This document shows positions 45,235 to 56,349 of a stretch of 64,000 bases of DNA, one piece after another. Position 1 is the first letter of the stretch, and each line of letters starts with the position of its first letter. The translations under genes were made by a program, and so were the position numbers. The stretch covers positions 34,378,776 through 34,442,775 of the forward strand of contig OZ022348.1 of NCBI GenBank assembly GCA_963989245.1, read 5' to 3'. Source of the DNA: Nansenia antarctica (taxonomy: Eukaryota > Chordata > Actinopteri > Argentiniformes > Microstomatidae). The notes beneath the pieces are model-generated. The model ran no database searches. It was not told the DNA's origin and saw only the letters and a list, made by a program, of their open reading frames with translations.

Positions 45235-45566
45235 GACTTATGTTATTATTAAAATGTTAATGTTGAAAAATTTGGGATGCACTTGTTTCAGACGCATTTA
45301 TGCCCATTGAAAATGAACACATTTTAGTACAATGCAAATACATTAAAGAACCATATGTGTACTACTGAGCATTAACATGTGAACACGGAAGATATGATGA
45401 CTAGTTGCCTAAGTATTGTAATGGTGCAAAAAGTCAAACGTCAAGTCAAAAGTCAATAGCCTTTATTGGAACTGTGAGGGCAAAACCATACAAACCATAA
45501 CAAAGTAGTGATTCAATATTTCCTGAAAAAACACACACATACACACAATCTACATCAGCATCAGAG
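45235..45566 (-). other. hAT transposase 3' region
   Basis: This lies between the Gypsy insertion and the transposase stop. It is AT-rich with no further feature. Confidence 0.4.
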
Positions 45567-48457
45567 TTACCAATAAGCTTTGTTCAGTCGCAAAAGCAGC
45601 AGGTTCTCAAAGTTCTTTGAGCCAATGCATGCTCTTTTTGGCCTGAAGATCAGCCCTGCGACACTAAACAGTCTTTCACAGGCTGCTGAGGCAGGGAGTC
45701 CCGTATTAAGTTTGAGTGATAGCTGGCACACAGCTGGGAAGGTCTTCAGTACCTCTACTGTGTCTCCTGGGCACCCCAGGTACGCATCCAACTGCTGGGA
45801 CGTTTCAAGAGGGCCGGTCTTCTTCAAGGAGGAAAAGAAGTCCTCTTCCTCAGACGATTGGGAGCCCTCACTGAAGTGTTTCTTGGCCTGACAGTCCAAG
45901 TGGCTTCTGATATAGCGAAGGCCTGTGGAATAAAAAACAAAAATCATGACAATTTAGACTATATGGCAGTATTGTAACTGTGTATTGGATAGTGTGTGTG
46001 TGTGTGTGTGTGTCATTAAATGTAATTTCAAACTAATTTCACTGTCTTCATAGAAATTACACATATTAAGCGGAAGTGAGACACTTACCAAGTTTGAGGA
46101 TATTTTCGTCACTTGTCCAACAGGTCTTACATTTGGGAACTAGAATGGCTGCGGCTATCAGTTCTGGATCTGCAAGCATCTCTCCGAAGCGTTTCTCAAG
46201 GCCTGAAAGAAGTGCAGCAATCAAAGGCTCACAGAACTTGGAGGCGACTTGAAGGGGCTGTAGCTTGGTCCTTAGCAGAGTTATGGTGGGGACCAACCAT
46301 CCCATCTGCACACTGGTTTCTCCCTGAAGAACATCCAGTGCCTTTGCAACTGGGCTCATTGTCTTCGCATATTCTGCAAGAAATGCAAGTTCCACTGGAG
46401 TAAACCTGTACAAAGAAGAAGAGAAAAACACAACATGGAACATTAAGTCTACTTGATGTAGCACCTTCAACTGGAGGAACTGATCATTAAAAAGGAAAAA
46501 TATTGTCATCTGAGACTTTTAGAAATGAAGTTGTGTTGCTACAAATCACATTCATAGTAAATATGGGGACTGCATATTGGCATAGTGCATACGTGTTCTA
46601 CAGTATTCCAAGTATAAAACTGTGACTTAATCTATTGTTAATCACTTCATTAACTGTAAGGCAGAAAAACAAGCACTTACTTGGGTGTATCTAGTTCACT
46701 GCAGACAGCTGCAAGGGCTCCCTCGCCTTGTTCTCGTGTTATTCTCACTATTCTTTCTACGGCTGAGAAGAGTGAATTCCACCTTGTAGCAACAGGCCTT
46801 ACGAGTTGGAGTTTGCAGTGGTCTTCAATTACTTCAGATGCGGTGGTTGATCTTGAACTTTTATTCCACAGGCTAGAGCATTTGGCAAATGTGGACCTTG
46901 ACACGCGCTTGTACAGTGGGTTGACCTCTGCTTTTGAAGCATCAACTGTGGACACTAAATTGAGGAGGTGGCAGGCGCAGTGATGGTGCTTGGGTAGCTG
47001 GTATTCTAAGTAGTCATCTTCTTCCAACAGGGCTCCGGCATCAACAAATTCCTCCAACAAAACACCCTCAAGGCTTTCCTCTTCTTCATCGTTATCATCA
47101 TTTTGGCCACCATCATCCTCTTCTCCATCACCCTCTCCTACAGGTTCAGCATTGTTGTTCTCGTCAGTCTGCCCATAAACTCTGAAGGCTTTCAGGAAGT
47201 TTGATCCGTTGTCAGTTGTAGTGCGAACGATCTTCTCTCTGACATTGAATTCTGTGTGAATATAATTTAGGGCACCAGCCAGGGCAGAAAAGGTATGTGA
47301 CCCTTTAAGTTGCTTGCATGCCAGGGCAGCACAGGATCTCTGCATGGTCTGGGGGTTAAACCAGTGCGCAGTGACACCAATGAAACCGCGACGGTGTGCC
47401 GTCCAGTAGTCTGTTGTTGTTGCTATGAACTCAATTTCACTAAGGGCAGCTTTCAGTTTTCTTTTCATTTCAACAGAGGCCTTTGTGACTTTGTTAACAA
47501 CAGTATTACGCGTCATGACATTTGTATTTGGCTGAAGATGTTGCACAAGCTCAATGAAGCCCTGTTGCTGAACAATGTGTGGTGGGTGCAAGCCTTGGAC
47601 AATGAATTTGAGGACTACTATCCACACTTGCCTGGGACACTCTTCGAGCCTCCCACAGCTTGGTTTGTTTGGAGGGTGGGGTCAAAGAACCTTCAGTGGA
47701 TGACTTCCTTTTGAGGGCTGTTGAAGAAAGTTGCGTGTACCTCTCTAGACGAGTGGGGTGTTTCTTCTGTGGAGAAAATGAATGCACAGGCACAGATTGA
47801 GATTCATATTATTTCTCTCAAACCACAAGCTGAGACTATCTAGGACTTATTCCGCTGTATTCACTGGTCTATGCAATTATGTTGAGCAGACCAGAATATT
47901 GCCACTTAAAGCTGTTTTAGGACCACAAGCAGCTGCTGGCATGACTGAAAAGTAACATTATTGTTAATGGCACACACCGCGCACATTTCTTCTCCCGTGG
48001 GAACATAATTAACTCTTTACAGCAACAAACACGGTAAAACTCCGACCTCAACACATGAAGGATTACAAATGAAACATTGAATCATAGCCTACTGCTAGCA
48101 AGCAAACCATGGCATGTTCTTAGCCATAGCAAACATTGCAAATTTACCATTAGTACGTTACTAGGTTACTACAAAATGTCGACTGATAGTAACAAACTTT
48201 CAGCTTACCTCAATATGCTTTTTCAAATTAGACGGTGAGTTTTTGAAGGCCATTAGCTCGTGGTACTTGGGTGCGCAGAGCTTGCAGCGCATTCGAAAGG
48301 AGTTGTTTTTGCATCCAACCATTTCAAAAAATTCTTCCAGGTACGGCCAGGGATGGAGAAGGGTTGGCTGATCTTCCTGGCTATCAACCTGGTTGATGCT
48401 GGTGCTTGGTTGGGACATTTCGCTGTTATTTTGAGTCTCTGGCACGGTCACGGACAT
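45567..48457 (-). pseudogene. hAT transposase, 4 exons, one frame break
   Basis: Exons in transcription order are 48457-48209, 47766-46681, 46405-46089 and 45922-45567, all with gt/ag borders. The N-terminus carries a BED zinc finger (CKLCAPKYHE...NLKKHIE). The catalytic region follows (FIATTTDYWTAH, TTDNGSNFLKAF, CHLLNLV, TRWNSL). The C-terminal dimerisation region reads LPASAACERLFSVAGLIF and ENLLLLRLN. One frame change lies near 47615 in the second exon, and an acidic insert sits at about 47040-47160. Otherwise the gene looks complete and recently active. Confidence 0.85.
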
Positions 48458-48881
48458 CTTTGGCTACATACATCTGCTTTCCTTGCTGGAGTGTGATTTG
48501 TGTCATGTGCAGCAGATGGAATGCATCTCGTACAAACCAATAGGGTGTCGGAATGGTATAATGTTTATACTTCTCATCCAACCACAATCAAATTCACTCT
48601 ATCCGGATGGCGCGACTTATCTGGATAGGTTTTTTTTGTGTGTGTTTTTTTTAACGATGAAAAGCTGTAATGAAAACAAGCTGAAATGAAATAGGAGTAA
48701 CGAGGCTATTTTTAAAATGTAAGGAGTAGAAAGTACAGATAATTGCGTGAAAATGTAAGGAGTAGAAGTAAAAAGTCGGCTGAAAAATAATTACTCCAGT
48801 AAAGTATAGATACCCAAAATTTCTACTTAAGTAAGGTAACAAAGTATTTGTACTTCGTTACTTGACACCTCTGGTCCCCTG

Positions 48882-49358
48882 TACAGCAGCTTGTCAAGGA
48901 ACACACATCACAGACTGAGGTCCTCAACCCCCCCATGCTGAGATCAGTCCAGGCGGCCGAGGGGCCGTCATTAGCCCCCAGAGCGCTTGTATTCCGTTGG
49001 TATGTAGGGCTCATTGTCTGCTGTCAGCTGTGTGGGTCAACAACAGCATTGAGCGGCCCAGAGGCCTGCTAGCGCTGTTAGCGCTGCCAAGGACGTGTAG
49101 GAAGCCTGACTCTGTTCTCTTTGTGAGCAGTCAGCAGGTCAGCTGCTTGTGAGGGGAGCCTTCACCATTCTGCCCTCAGGTGAATAACCTGAATGGGAAA
49201 AGTCAGAGACGTCCTTGTGACTGAGTTTTGTAGAGTAGACAACTGAATGTTCTGGTAATCTGATACAGAACATCATTTGACAAGTTGACAAAAGGTTCAT
49301 AAACCTGCTAGTGGCAGAAGAGTTGGTTTTTAAAAAGCCGATCATACTGTTGATGCTC
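48882..49358. other. Unassigned sequence between the hAT and the 2-kb satellite
   Basis: It looks like single-copy sequence. Short frames are not recognised. No promoter or repeat is identified. Confidence 0.35.
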
Positions 49359-51354
49359 TGATATCTGTCTGATATATACCTCTGATATATACCTCTGATA
49401 TATACCTGATATATACCTCTGATATATACCTCTGATATATACCTCTGATATATACCTGATATATACCTCTGATATATACCTCTGATATATACCTCTGATA
49501 TATACCTGATATATACCTCTGATATATACCTGATATATACCTCTGATATATACCTCTGATATATACCTCTGATATATACCTGATATATACCTCTGATATA
49601 TACCTCTGATATATACCTCTGATATATACCTCTGATATATACCTCTGATATATACCTGATATATACCTGATATATACCTCTGATATATACCTCTGATATA
49701 TACCTGATATATACCTGATATATACCTCTGATATACCTCTGATATATACCTGATATATACCTCTGATATATACCTCTGATATATACCTCTGATATATACC
49801 TGATATATACCTCTGATATATACCTGATATATACCTCTGATATATACCTCTGATATATACCTCTGATATATACCTCTGATATATACCTGATATATACCTG
49901 ATATATACCTCTGATATATACCTGATATATACCTGATATATACCTGATATATACCTGATATATACCTCTGATATATACCTCTGATATATACCTCTGATAT
50001 ATACCTGATATATATACCTCTGATATATACCTCTGATATATACCTCTGATATATACCTCTGATATATACCTCTGATATATACCTCTGATATATACCTGAT
50101 ATATACCTCTGATATATACCTGATATATACCTCTGATATATACCTGATATATACCTCTGATATATACCTGATATATACCTCTGATATATACCTCTGATAT
50201 ATACCTCTGATATATACCTGATATATACCTCTGATATATACCTCTGATATATACCTGATATATACCTCTGATATATACCTCTGATATATACCTCTGATAT
50301 ATACCTCTGATATATACCTGATATATACCTCTGATATATACCTGATATATACCTGATATATACCTCTGATATATACCTGATATATACCTCTGATATATAC
50401 CTCTGATATATACCTCTGATATATACCTCTGATATATACCTGATATATACCTGATATATACCTCTGATATATACCTCTGATATATACCTCTGATATATAC
50501 CTCTGATATATACCTGATATATACCTGATATATACCTCTGATATATACCTCTGATATATACCTCTGATATATACCTCTGATATATACCTGATATATACCT
50601 CTGATATATACCTGATATATATACCTCTGATATATACCTGATATATACCTCTGATATATACCTCTGATATATACCTCTGATATATACCTCTGATATATAC
50701 CTCTGATATATACCTCTGATATATACCTGATATATACCTCTGATATATACCTGATATATACCTCTGATATATACCTGATATATACCTCTGATATATACCT
50801 CTGATATACCTCTGATATATACCTCTGATATATACCTCTGATATATACCTGATATATACCTCTGATATATACCTCTGATATATACCTCTGATATATACCT
50901 CTGATATATACCTGATATATACCTGATATATACCTGATATATACCTCTGATATATACCTCTGATATATACCTAATATATATCTCTGATATATACCTCTGA
51001 TATATACCTCTGATATATACCTGATATATACCTGATATATACCTCTGATATATACCTGATATATACCTCTGATATATACCTCTGATATATACCTGATATA
51101 TACCTCTGATATATACCTCTGATATATACCTCTGATATATACCTGATATATACCTCTGATATATACCTGATATATACCTGATATATACCTGATATATACC
51201 TGATATATACCTCTGATATATACCTCTGATATATACCTAATATATATCTCTGATATATACCTCTGATATATACCTCTGATATATACCTGATATATACCTC
51301 TGATATATACCTGATATATACCTGATATATACCTCTGATATATACCTGATATAT
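49359..51354. repeat. 2-kb GATATATACCT(CT) satellite
   Basis: Units of 11 bp (gatatatacct) and 13 bp (gatatatacctct) alternate irregularly for 2 kb with very few point differences. The same repeat continues at 56244-56348, after a LINE that split the array. Confidence 0.95.
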
Positions 51355-51722
51355 GAATGAATGAATGAATGAATGAATGAATGAATGGTCTTTATTGTCA
51401 TTGCTATAGTACAGGTACCAAACAACGAAATTTAGGAGGGGTGGCTCCCCTGGTGTTAGGAAAGAAAAAAAAAAACTTTAAAAAAACACAAGAAGGGAAG
51501 GAGCTGGTTTACATAAATAAAGGCTATGTACACTATCCACTATACTATACTGTACAGATAGACAACTAGGGTTGTCATATTGCACATAGTGTTATTGCAC
51601 ATTTATTTAAAGTGTCGCAGTTTGCAGGCTTGAAATGTACATATTTGTGCCTCAGCACTACACCTGATTTTTTCAGTCCAGCAGCTGCCATCAATCCGTC
51701 CAGACTGTCCAGGGCCCAGAAC

Positions 51723-54518
51723 CTAGGTCTTTGCTGTGTTCAGGGCCTGGATGGCCCTGGGGTAGAAGCTGTTCTTCAGTCTGTTTGTCCTTGCGGCCAT
51801 GGTCCTGAACCGCCTTTTCGAGGGCAGCCGGGTAAAGTGTTCGTACCCAGGGTTGGTTGGGTCCCTGGAGATCTTGGAGGCCTTCCTGAGACAGCGTGTG
51901 TTGTACAGCTCTTCCAGAGAGGGGAGGGGGGCGCCGGTGATCTTCTGGGCTGTTCTCACGACTCTCTGTAGCGCATTTCTCTCCGCGGTTGTGCAGCTGG
52001 AGAACCAGTTGCAGATGCCGTAGGTGAGGATGCTCTCCACTGCGCCGCGGTAGAAGGTCACCAGTATCTCCTGCTTTCTGTGTTCCTTCCTGAGGACTCT
52101 CAGGATGTATAGCCGCTGTTGTGCCTTCTTGATGGTGGCTTTTGTGTTGTCCTTCCAGGACAGGTCATCCTGCATGTGCACCCCCAGGAATCGGAGGGTT
52201 GAGACTCTCTCCACGCTCTCTCCGTCGATGAGCAGGGGCTGGATCTCTGACTTTTTCCTCCTGAAGTCTACGATGATTTCCTGGGTCTTTGACTTGTTCA
52301 GCAGCAGGTTGTTAACCTTGCACAGCTTGCTCAGTTGCTCTACCTCATCCCTGTACGCCGCCTCGTCCCCCCCCGAGATGCATCCCACCACGGTGGTGTC
52401 GTCTGCAAACTTTACGATGGAGTTGCTATGGTGGACGGGGGTGAAGTCGTAGGTGTAGAGGTTGTAGAGGATGGGGCTTAGCACGCAGCCCTGGGGGGAC
52501 CCAGTTCTGAGTCTGAGGGCTGTGGAGGTGTGGGGGCCCACCCGCACCCTCTGGGGGCGGTCGGTCAGGAAGTCCTTGATCCATGCACATATAGAGTGTG
52601 ATAGACCCAGGTCTAGTAGTTTGGTCACTAGCCTGTCTGGAAGGATGGTGTTGAAGGCGGAGCTGAAGTCCACAAAGAGCAGTCTCGCGTAGCTGTTTCC
52701 CCTCTCCAGGTGGGATAGAGTGGCGTGGAGAGTCGTCGCGATGGCGTCCTCTGTGGACCTGTGGGCTCTGTAGGCGAACTGGTATGGATCCAGGTTGGGC
52801 GGGAGGCGTGTGAGTATGTGGGCCCGGACTAGTTTCTCGAAGCACTTCATGATGATTGGTGTGAGTGCCACCGGGCGGTAGTCGTTTAGGCAGCTCACCG
52901 TGCTTTTCTTCGGGACTGGGATGATAGTTGAGGTTTTCAGGCAGGGTGGGATGGTGGCCTGGGACAGGGACTGGTTGAAGATGTTGGTGAAAACCCCGGC
53001 CAGCTGGTCGGCGCAGTCCCTCAGCACCCGTCCCAGGACGCCATCCGGCCCCGAGGCTTTCCTGGGGTCCACCGCCTTCAGCACGCGTCTCACTTCATGC
53101 TCTGTGAGGGTGAGGCTGCTGAGAGCTGGAGAGAGTGGTGTTTGTGTTGTGGTTACCTCCGTTCGCCCCTCGTCGAACCGGGCGTAGAAGGAGTTCAGCT
53201 TTTCCTCCAGCAGGGGGTCGTCCTCTGCGGCTGTGAGCCTGTTGGCTCTGAAGTTTGTCATGTGCTGAACCCCCTGCCACATCCGCCTGGAGTCGTTGCT
53301 CAGGAAGCATTCCTCAATCTTCTCTCTGTGGTCTGCCTTGGCCTCTTTGATGCCGCGCTTTAGGTTAGCCCTGGTGGTGCTGTACAGCGGTGTGCCCTTC
53401 CCTGCGAAGAAGGCGTTGTCCCTCTCGTTGATCAGTTTTTGGACCTTCCCAGTCATCCATGGCTTCGTGTTGGGGTAGACCCGGACCCGTTTGTCCACGG
53501 TGACTGAGTTGGTGCAGTTCACTATGTGGTTCAGAACCGACGACGTGAACTGTTCCAGGTCCTCATGCTCATATTCCTGCCATGGGGTGTCATTTAGGCA
53601 GATCTGCAGTGGAGCGGACCCTTCTGGCCAGGTTCTGACAGTCTTAGTGGTGATGGGAGCACTTTTCCCCATGGTAGTGTATGCTGGGATCAGGAGGATT
53701 GACACATGGTCAGACATGCCTAGATGAGCTAGCGGTCTAGCCTTGTAAGCACGTTTGCAGTGGCGGCTGGTGCTAAACATTTTGGGTGGGGCACAGGTTA
53801 TGGGGGCATGCTCCACGGGGAAGAATATCAACTTTAAAATCTGGATTTACAGTTGATTTTAGCATGAGAATAGCTCTACCCCCCTGTACAGACCTCGCCA
53901 TCCCCTCTACCCCCCTGTACAGACCTCTTCATCCCCTCTACCCACCTCTACAGACCTCTTCATCCCCTCTACCCCCCTGTACAGACCTCTTCATCCCCTC
54001 TACCCACCTCTACAGACCTCTTCATCACCTCTACCCACCTCTACATCCCCTCTACCCACCTCTACAGACCTCTCCATCCCCTCTACCCCCTGTACAGACC
54101 TCTCCATCCCCTCTACCCTCCTCTACAGACCTCTTCATCCCCTCTACCCCCCTGTACATACCTCCTCATCCCCCCTACCCCCCTGTACAGACCTCTTCAT
54201 CCCCTCTACCCCCCTGTACATACATCCTCATCCCCCCTACCCCCCTGTACAGACCTCTCCATCCCCTCTACCCCCCTGTACAGACCTCTCCATCCCCTCT
54301 ACCCCCTTGTACAGACCTCTTCATCCCCTCTACCCCCCTGTACAGACCTCTCCATCCCCTCTACCCCCCTGTACAGACCTCTCCATCCCCTCTACCCCCT
54401 TGTACAGACCTCTTCATCCCCTCTACCCCCCTGTACATACCTCCTCATCCCCCCTACCCCCCTGTACAGACCTCTTCATCCCCCCTACCCCCCTGTACAG
54501 ACCTCTTCATCCCCTCTA

Positions 54519-54569
<51 letters not shown>

Positions 54570-56013
54570 TGTGCTGAATACATAAACAAACAAGCTAAAA
54601 GACGACAATAGAAAACGTACCATGCTGACGATATTACTAAATGTTTGAAGTAGCTTTTATCTTAGCTGACTCACTTACCTTCAGGTCGAGTTTGTGTATT
54701 CTGGCTTCGCAAAACACCAACAGTAGCAGCCTAACAGCCGCGGAGATTGCGACCACAAACGAAGTTTGACTTCGGTAATAGGTCCAGTTGTAATATCCTC
54801 AAGTTGGGAACAAAAGATGCCTCCTTCTAATCCATTTGTTCAATTTGTTTACAGAAAGAAATCCTCCTAAATCCTCGGTTATATGATTTTCCCATTTTCC
54901 CTGCCTTTGTATAAACTTGCTTTATAATTAAATTTGGTCTGGGTGGTCCTAATTCCTTTACTGTTAATTTCTCCTGGTTGCTACGACGGCTGAACGGTGT
55001 TTCTTTTAAAGATTCAACCGAGTTGTTCAGAACATTACTAGCCGCCATAGCGATGGTGAAGCAGGTCTAAAGCTACGCCGGACATGACGTAAGCACGTAC
55101 GATTCTTTGTGCATGTCCCAAAACCCCATAGACAAATGACCGAATGGCCTGAAGTAACCAAAATAGATTTTACATGCAAGTCTACGAGAACAGCCTAGTG
55201 CAATTTCGCGTAGAGTGAAAGTTGCCCCGAAAGGGGCGGGACTTGAAGCTGATTGGAACATACTCCACAGAACACTAGCTGATTGGACTATGATATACTC
55301 CACAGAACACTAGCTGATTGGACTATGATATTCAGAAGCAACACTGTCTAGAAGTCATAGAAAAAAAATCTCTCTCTTCTCCCTTTGGTGGGGCATTGTC
55401 CAATTGCCCCTAATGAACCAGCCTCCCCTGCACGTTTGATGTTGGTGTATACCTTGTCCAGTGTTTTTTCTCCTCTTGTTGCACATTTAACATGCTGATA
55501 GAACTTGGGTAGTACTGCCTTCAGGTCGACATGATTGAAGTCTCCTGCTATAATGTGAATTGCCTGTGGATCTGCGCTTTGTTGACCACTGATGACGTCA
55601 TATAGCCGCGCCAATGCTAAGCTACCGTCTGCATTCGGTGCAATATAAACACTTGTAATATACACTGCATTGAATTCCCTCGGTAGGTAAGTGGGTCGGC
55701 ATTTAACAGTCAAGTATTCCAGGTTTGGGGAACAGTGGCTACTTACAGTTTTCGTGTTTAAGCACCAGCTATCCTTCGTAGATATAATGAGGCTGCCTCC
55801 GCGAGTCTTACCGCTAAGCAGCGTGCGGTCCGCACGGTGTAGAGTGCGGCCCTCCAGGCTAATCGCGGAGTCCAAGATAGTTTCATTTAGCCAGGTTTCA
55901 GTGAGAATAATCACACAGCTATCTCCCACAATGTTATTTTTGGCAACCTGTAGTCTCAATTCATCCATCTTATTAGTCAGGGACCTGACGTTGGATAGGA
56001 ATATACTCGGCAA
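51723..56013 (-). pseudogene. LINE endonuclease/reverse transcriptase split by the hAT insertion
   Basis: The endonuclease part (56013 to 55431) shows IFLSNVRSLTNKMDEL, ILTETWLN and IIAGDFNH. After the hAT insert, the RT part (53757 to 51723) has ASGPDGV, NDYRPVALTPI, FVDFSSAFNTI, GSPQGCVLSP and FADDTTVVG (catalytic FADD), ending with SKRRFRTMAARTNRLKNSFYP. KRA on both sides of the break comes from the 8-bp duplication. Both parts look intact apart from the insertion. Clade assignment (Rex1/CR1 group) is from motifs. Confidence 0.82.
53758..55430 (-). mobile_element. Non-autonomous hAT element, copy 2 (8-bp TSD CACGTTTG)
   Basis: The 1673-bp element is flanked by CACGTTTG (53750-53757 and 55431-55438). 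It has the same ends, C-rich minisatellite and short minus-strand frame (54827-55048) as copy 1. It differs mainly by a longer (GT)n run near 54523-54565 and one extra C, which suggests recent mobility. Confidence 0.88.
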
Positions 56014-56210
56014 AGCTGGCTTGTCCGGGCTCCTCTTTAGCCTAGCTAACAGGCCTCCCCTGCAGCCCCGTCGTTGCTTGCGGTCCTTACGCCGACGTTT
56101 GCGCCTCAGGGTTGGGACTGAGTACCATGGTTCTCCCGGTAAGCGGGCGATCTCGTGATGAATCCTTTGCTGTTTCAGGAACTCCGCTGTAACTGTCTTC
56201 TCGTTTTGCG

Positions 56211-56348
56211 TACCAACTATACCAACTATACCAACTATACCAAATATATACCTGATATATACCTCTGATATATACCTGATATATACCTCTGATATATACC
56301 TGATATATACCTGATATATACCTCTGATATATACCTCTGATATATACC
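56211..56348. repeat. Right remnant of the satellite array
   Basis: A few taccaacta units are followed by gatatatacct/gatatatacctct units, the same satellite as at 49359-51354. Confidence 0.85.
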
Positions 56349-56349
56349 G

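Larger units (their letters stand above)
39703..48873 (-). mobile_element. hAT transposon (autonomous type) carrying a Gypsy insertion
   Basis: Terminal repeats are CAGAGGTGTCAAAAGTA at the left and TACTTGACACCTCTG-type at the right (ctcgt variants between). The flanking 8-bp duplication GTCCCCTG is perfect (39695-39702 and 48874-48881). Removing the Gypsy element (39977-45229 plus one ATAAT) leaves 3.9 kb, a normal hAT size. The transposase reads on the minus strand. Ends rich in agtaaaagta motifs match a hAT type common in fish. Confidence 0.88.
51355..56210 (-). mobile_element. CR1/Rex1-type LINE, minus strand, split by a hAT element
   Basis: The 3' end on the minus strand is an (ATTC)n tail (plus-strand (GAAT)n 51355-51387) preceded by a gacaataaagacc-type end. 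The hAT copy 2 (53758-55430) interrupts it. Without that insert the LINE is about 3.2 kb. It lies in the satellite, whose units flank it on both sides. Confidence 0.82.

Noticed and set aside
49359..51354. 2-kb array considered as CRISPR or centromere-like DNA
   Set aside because: 11/13-bp units with no spacers and a short total length; an ordinary minisatellite.
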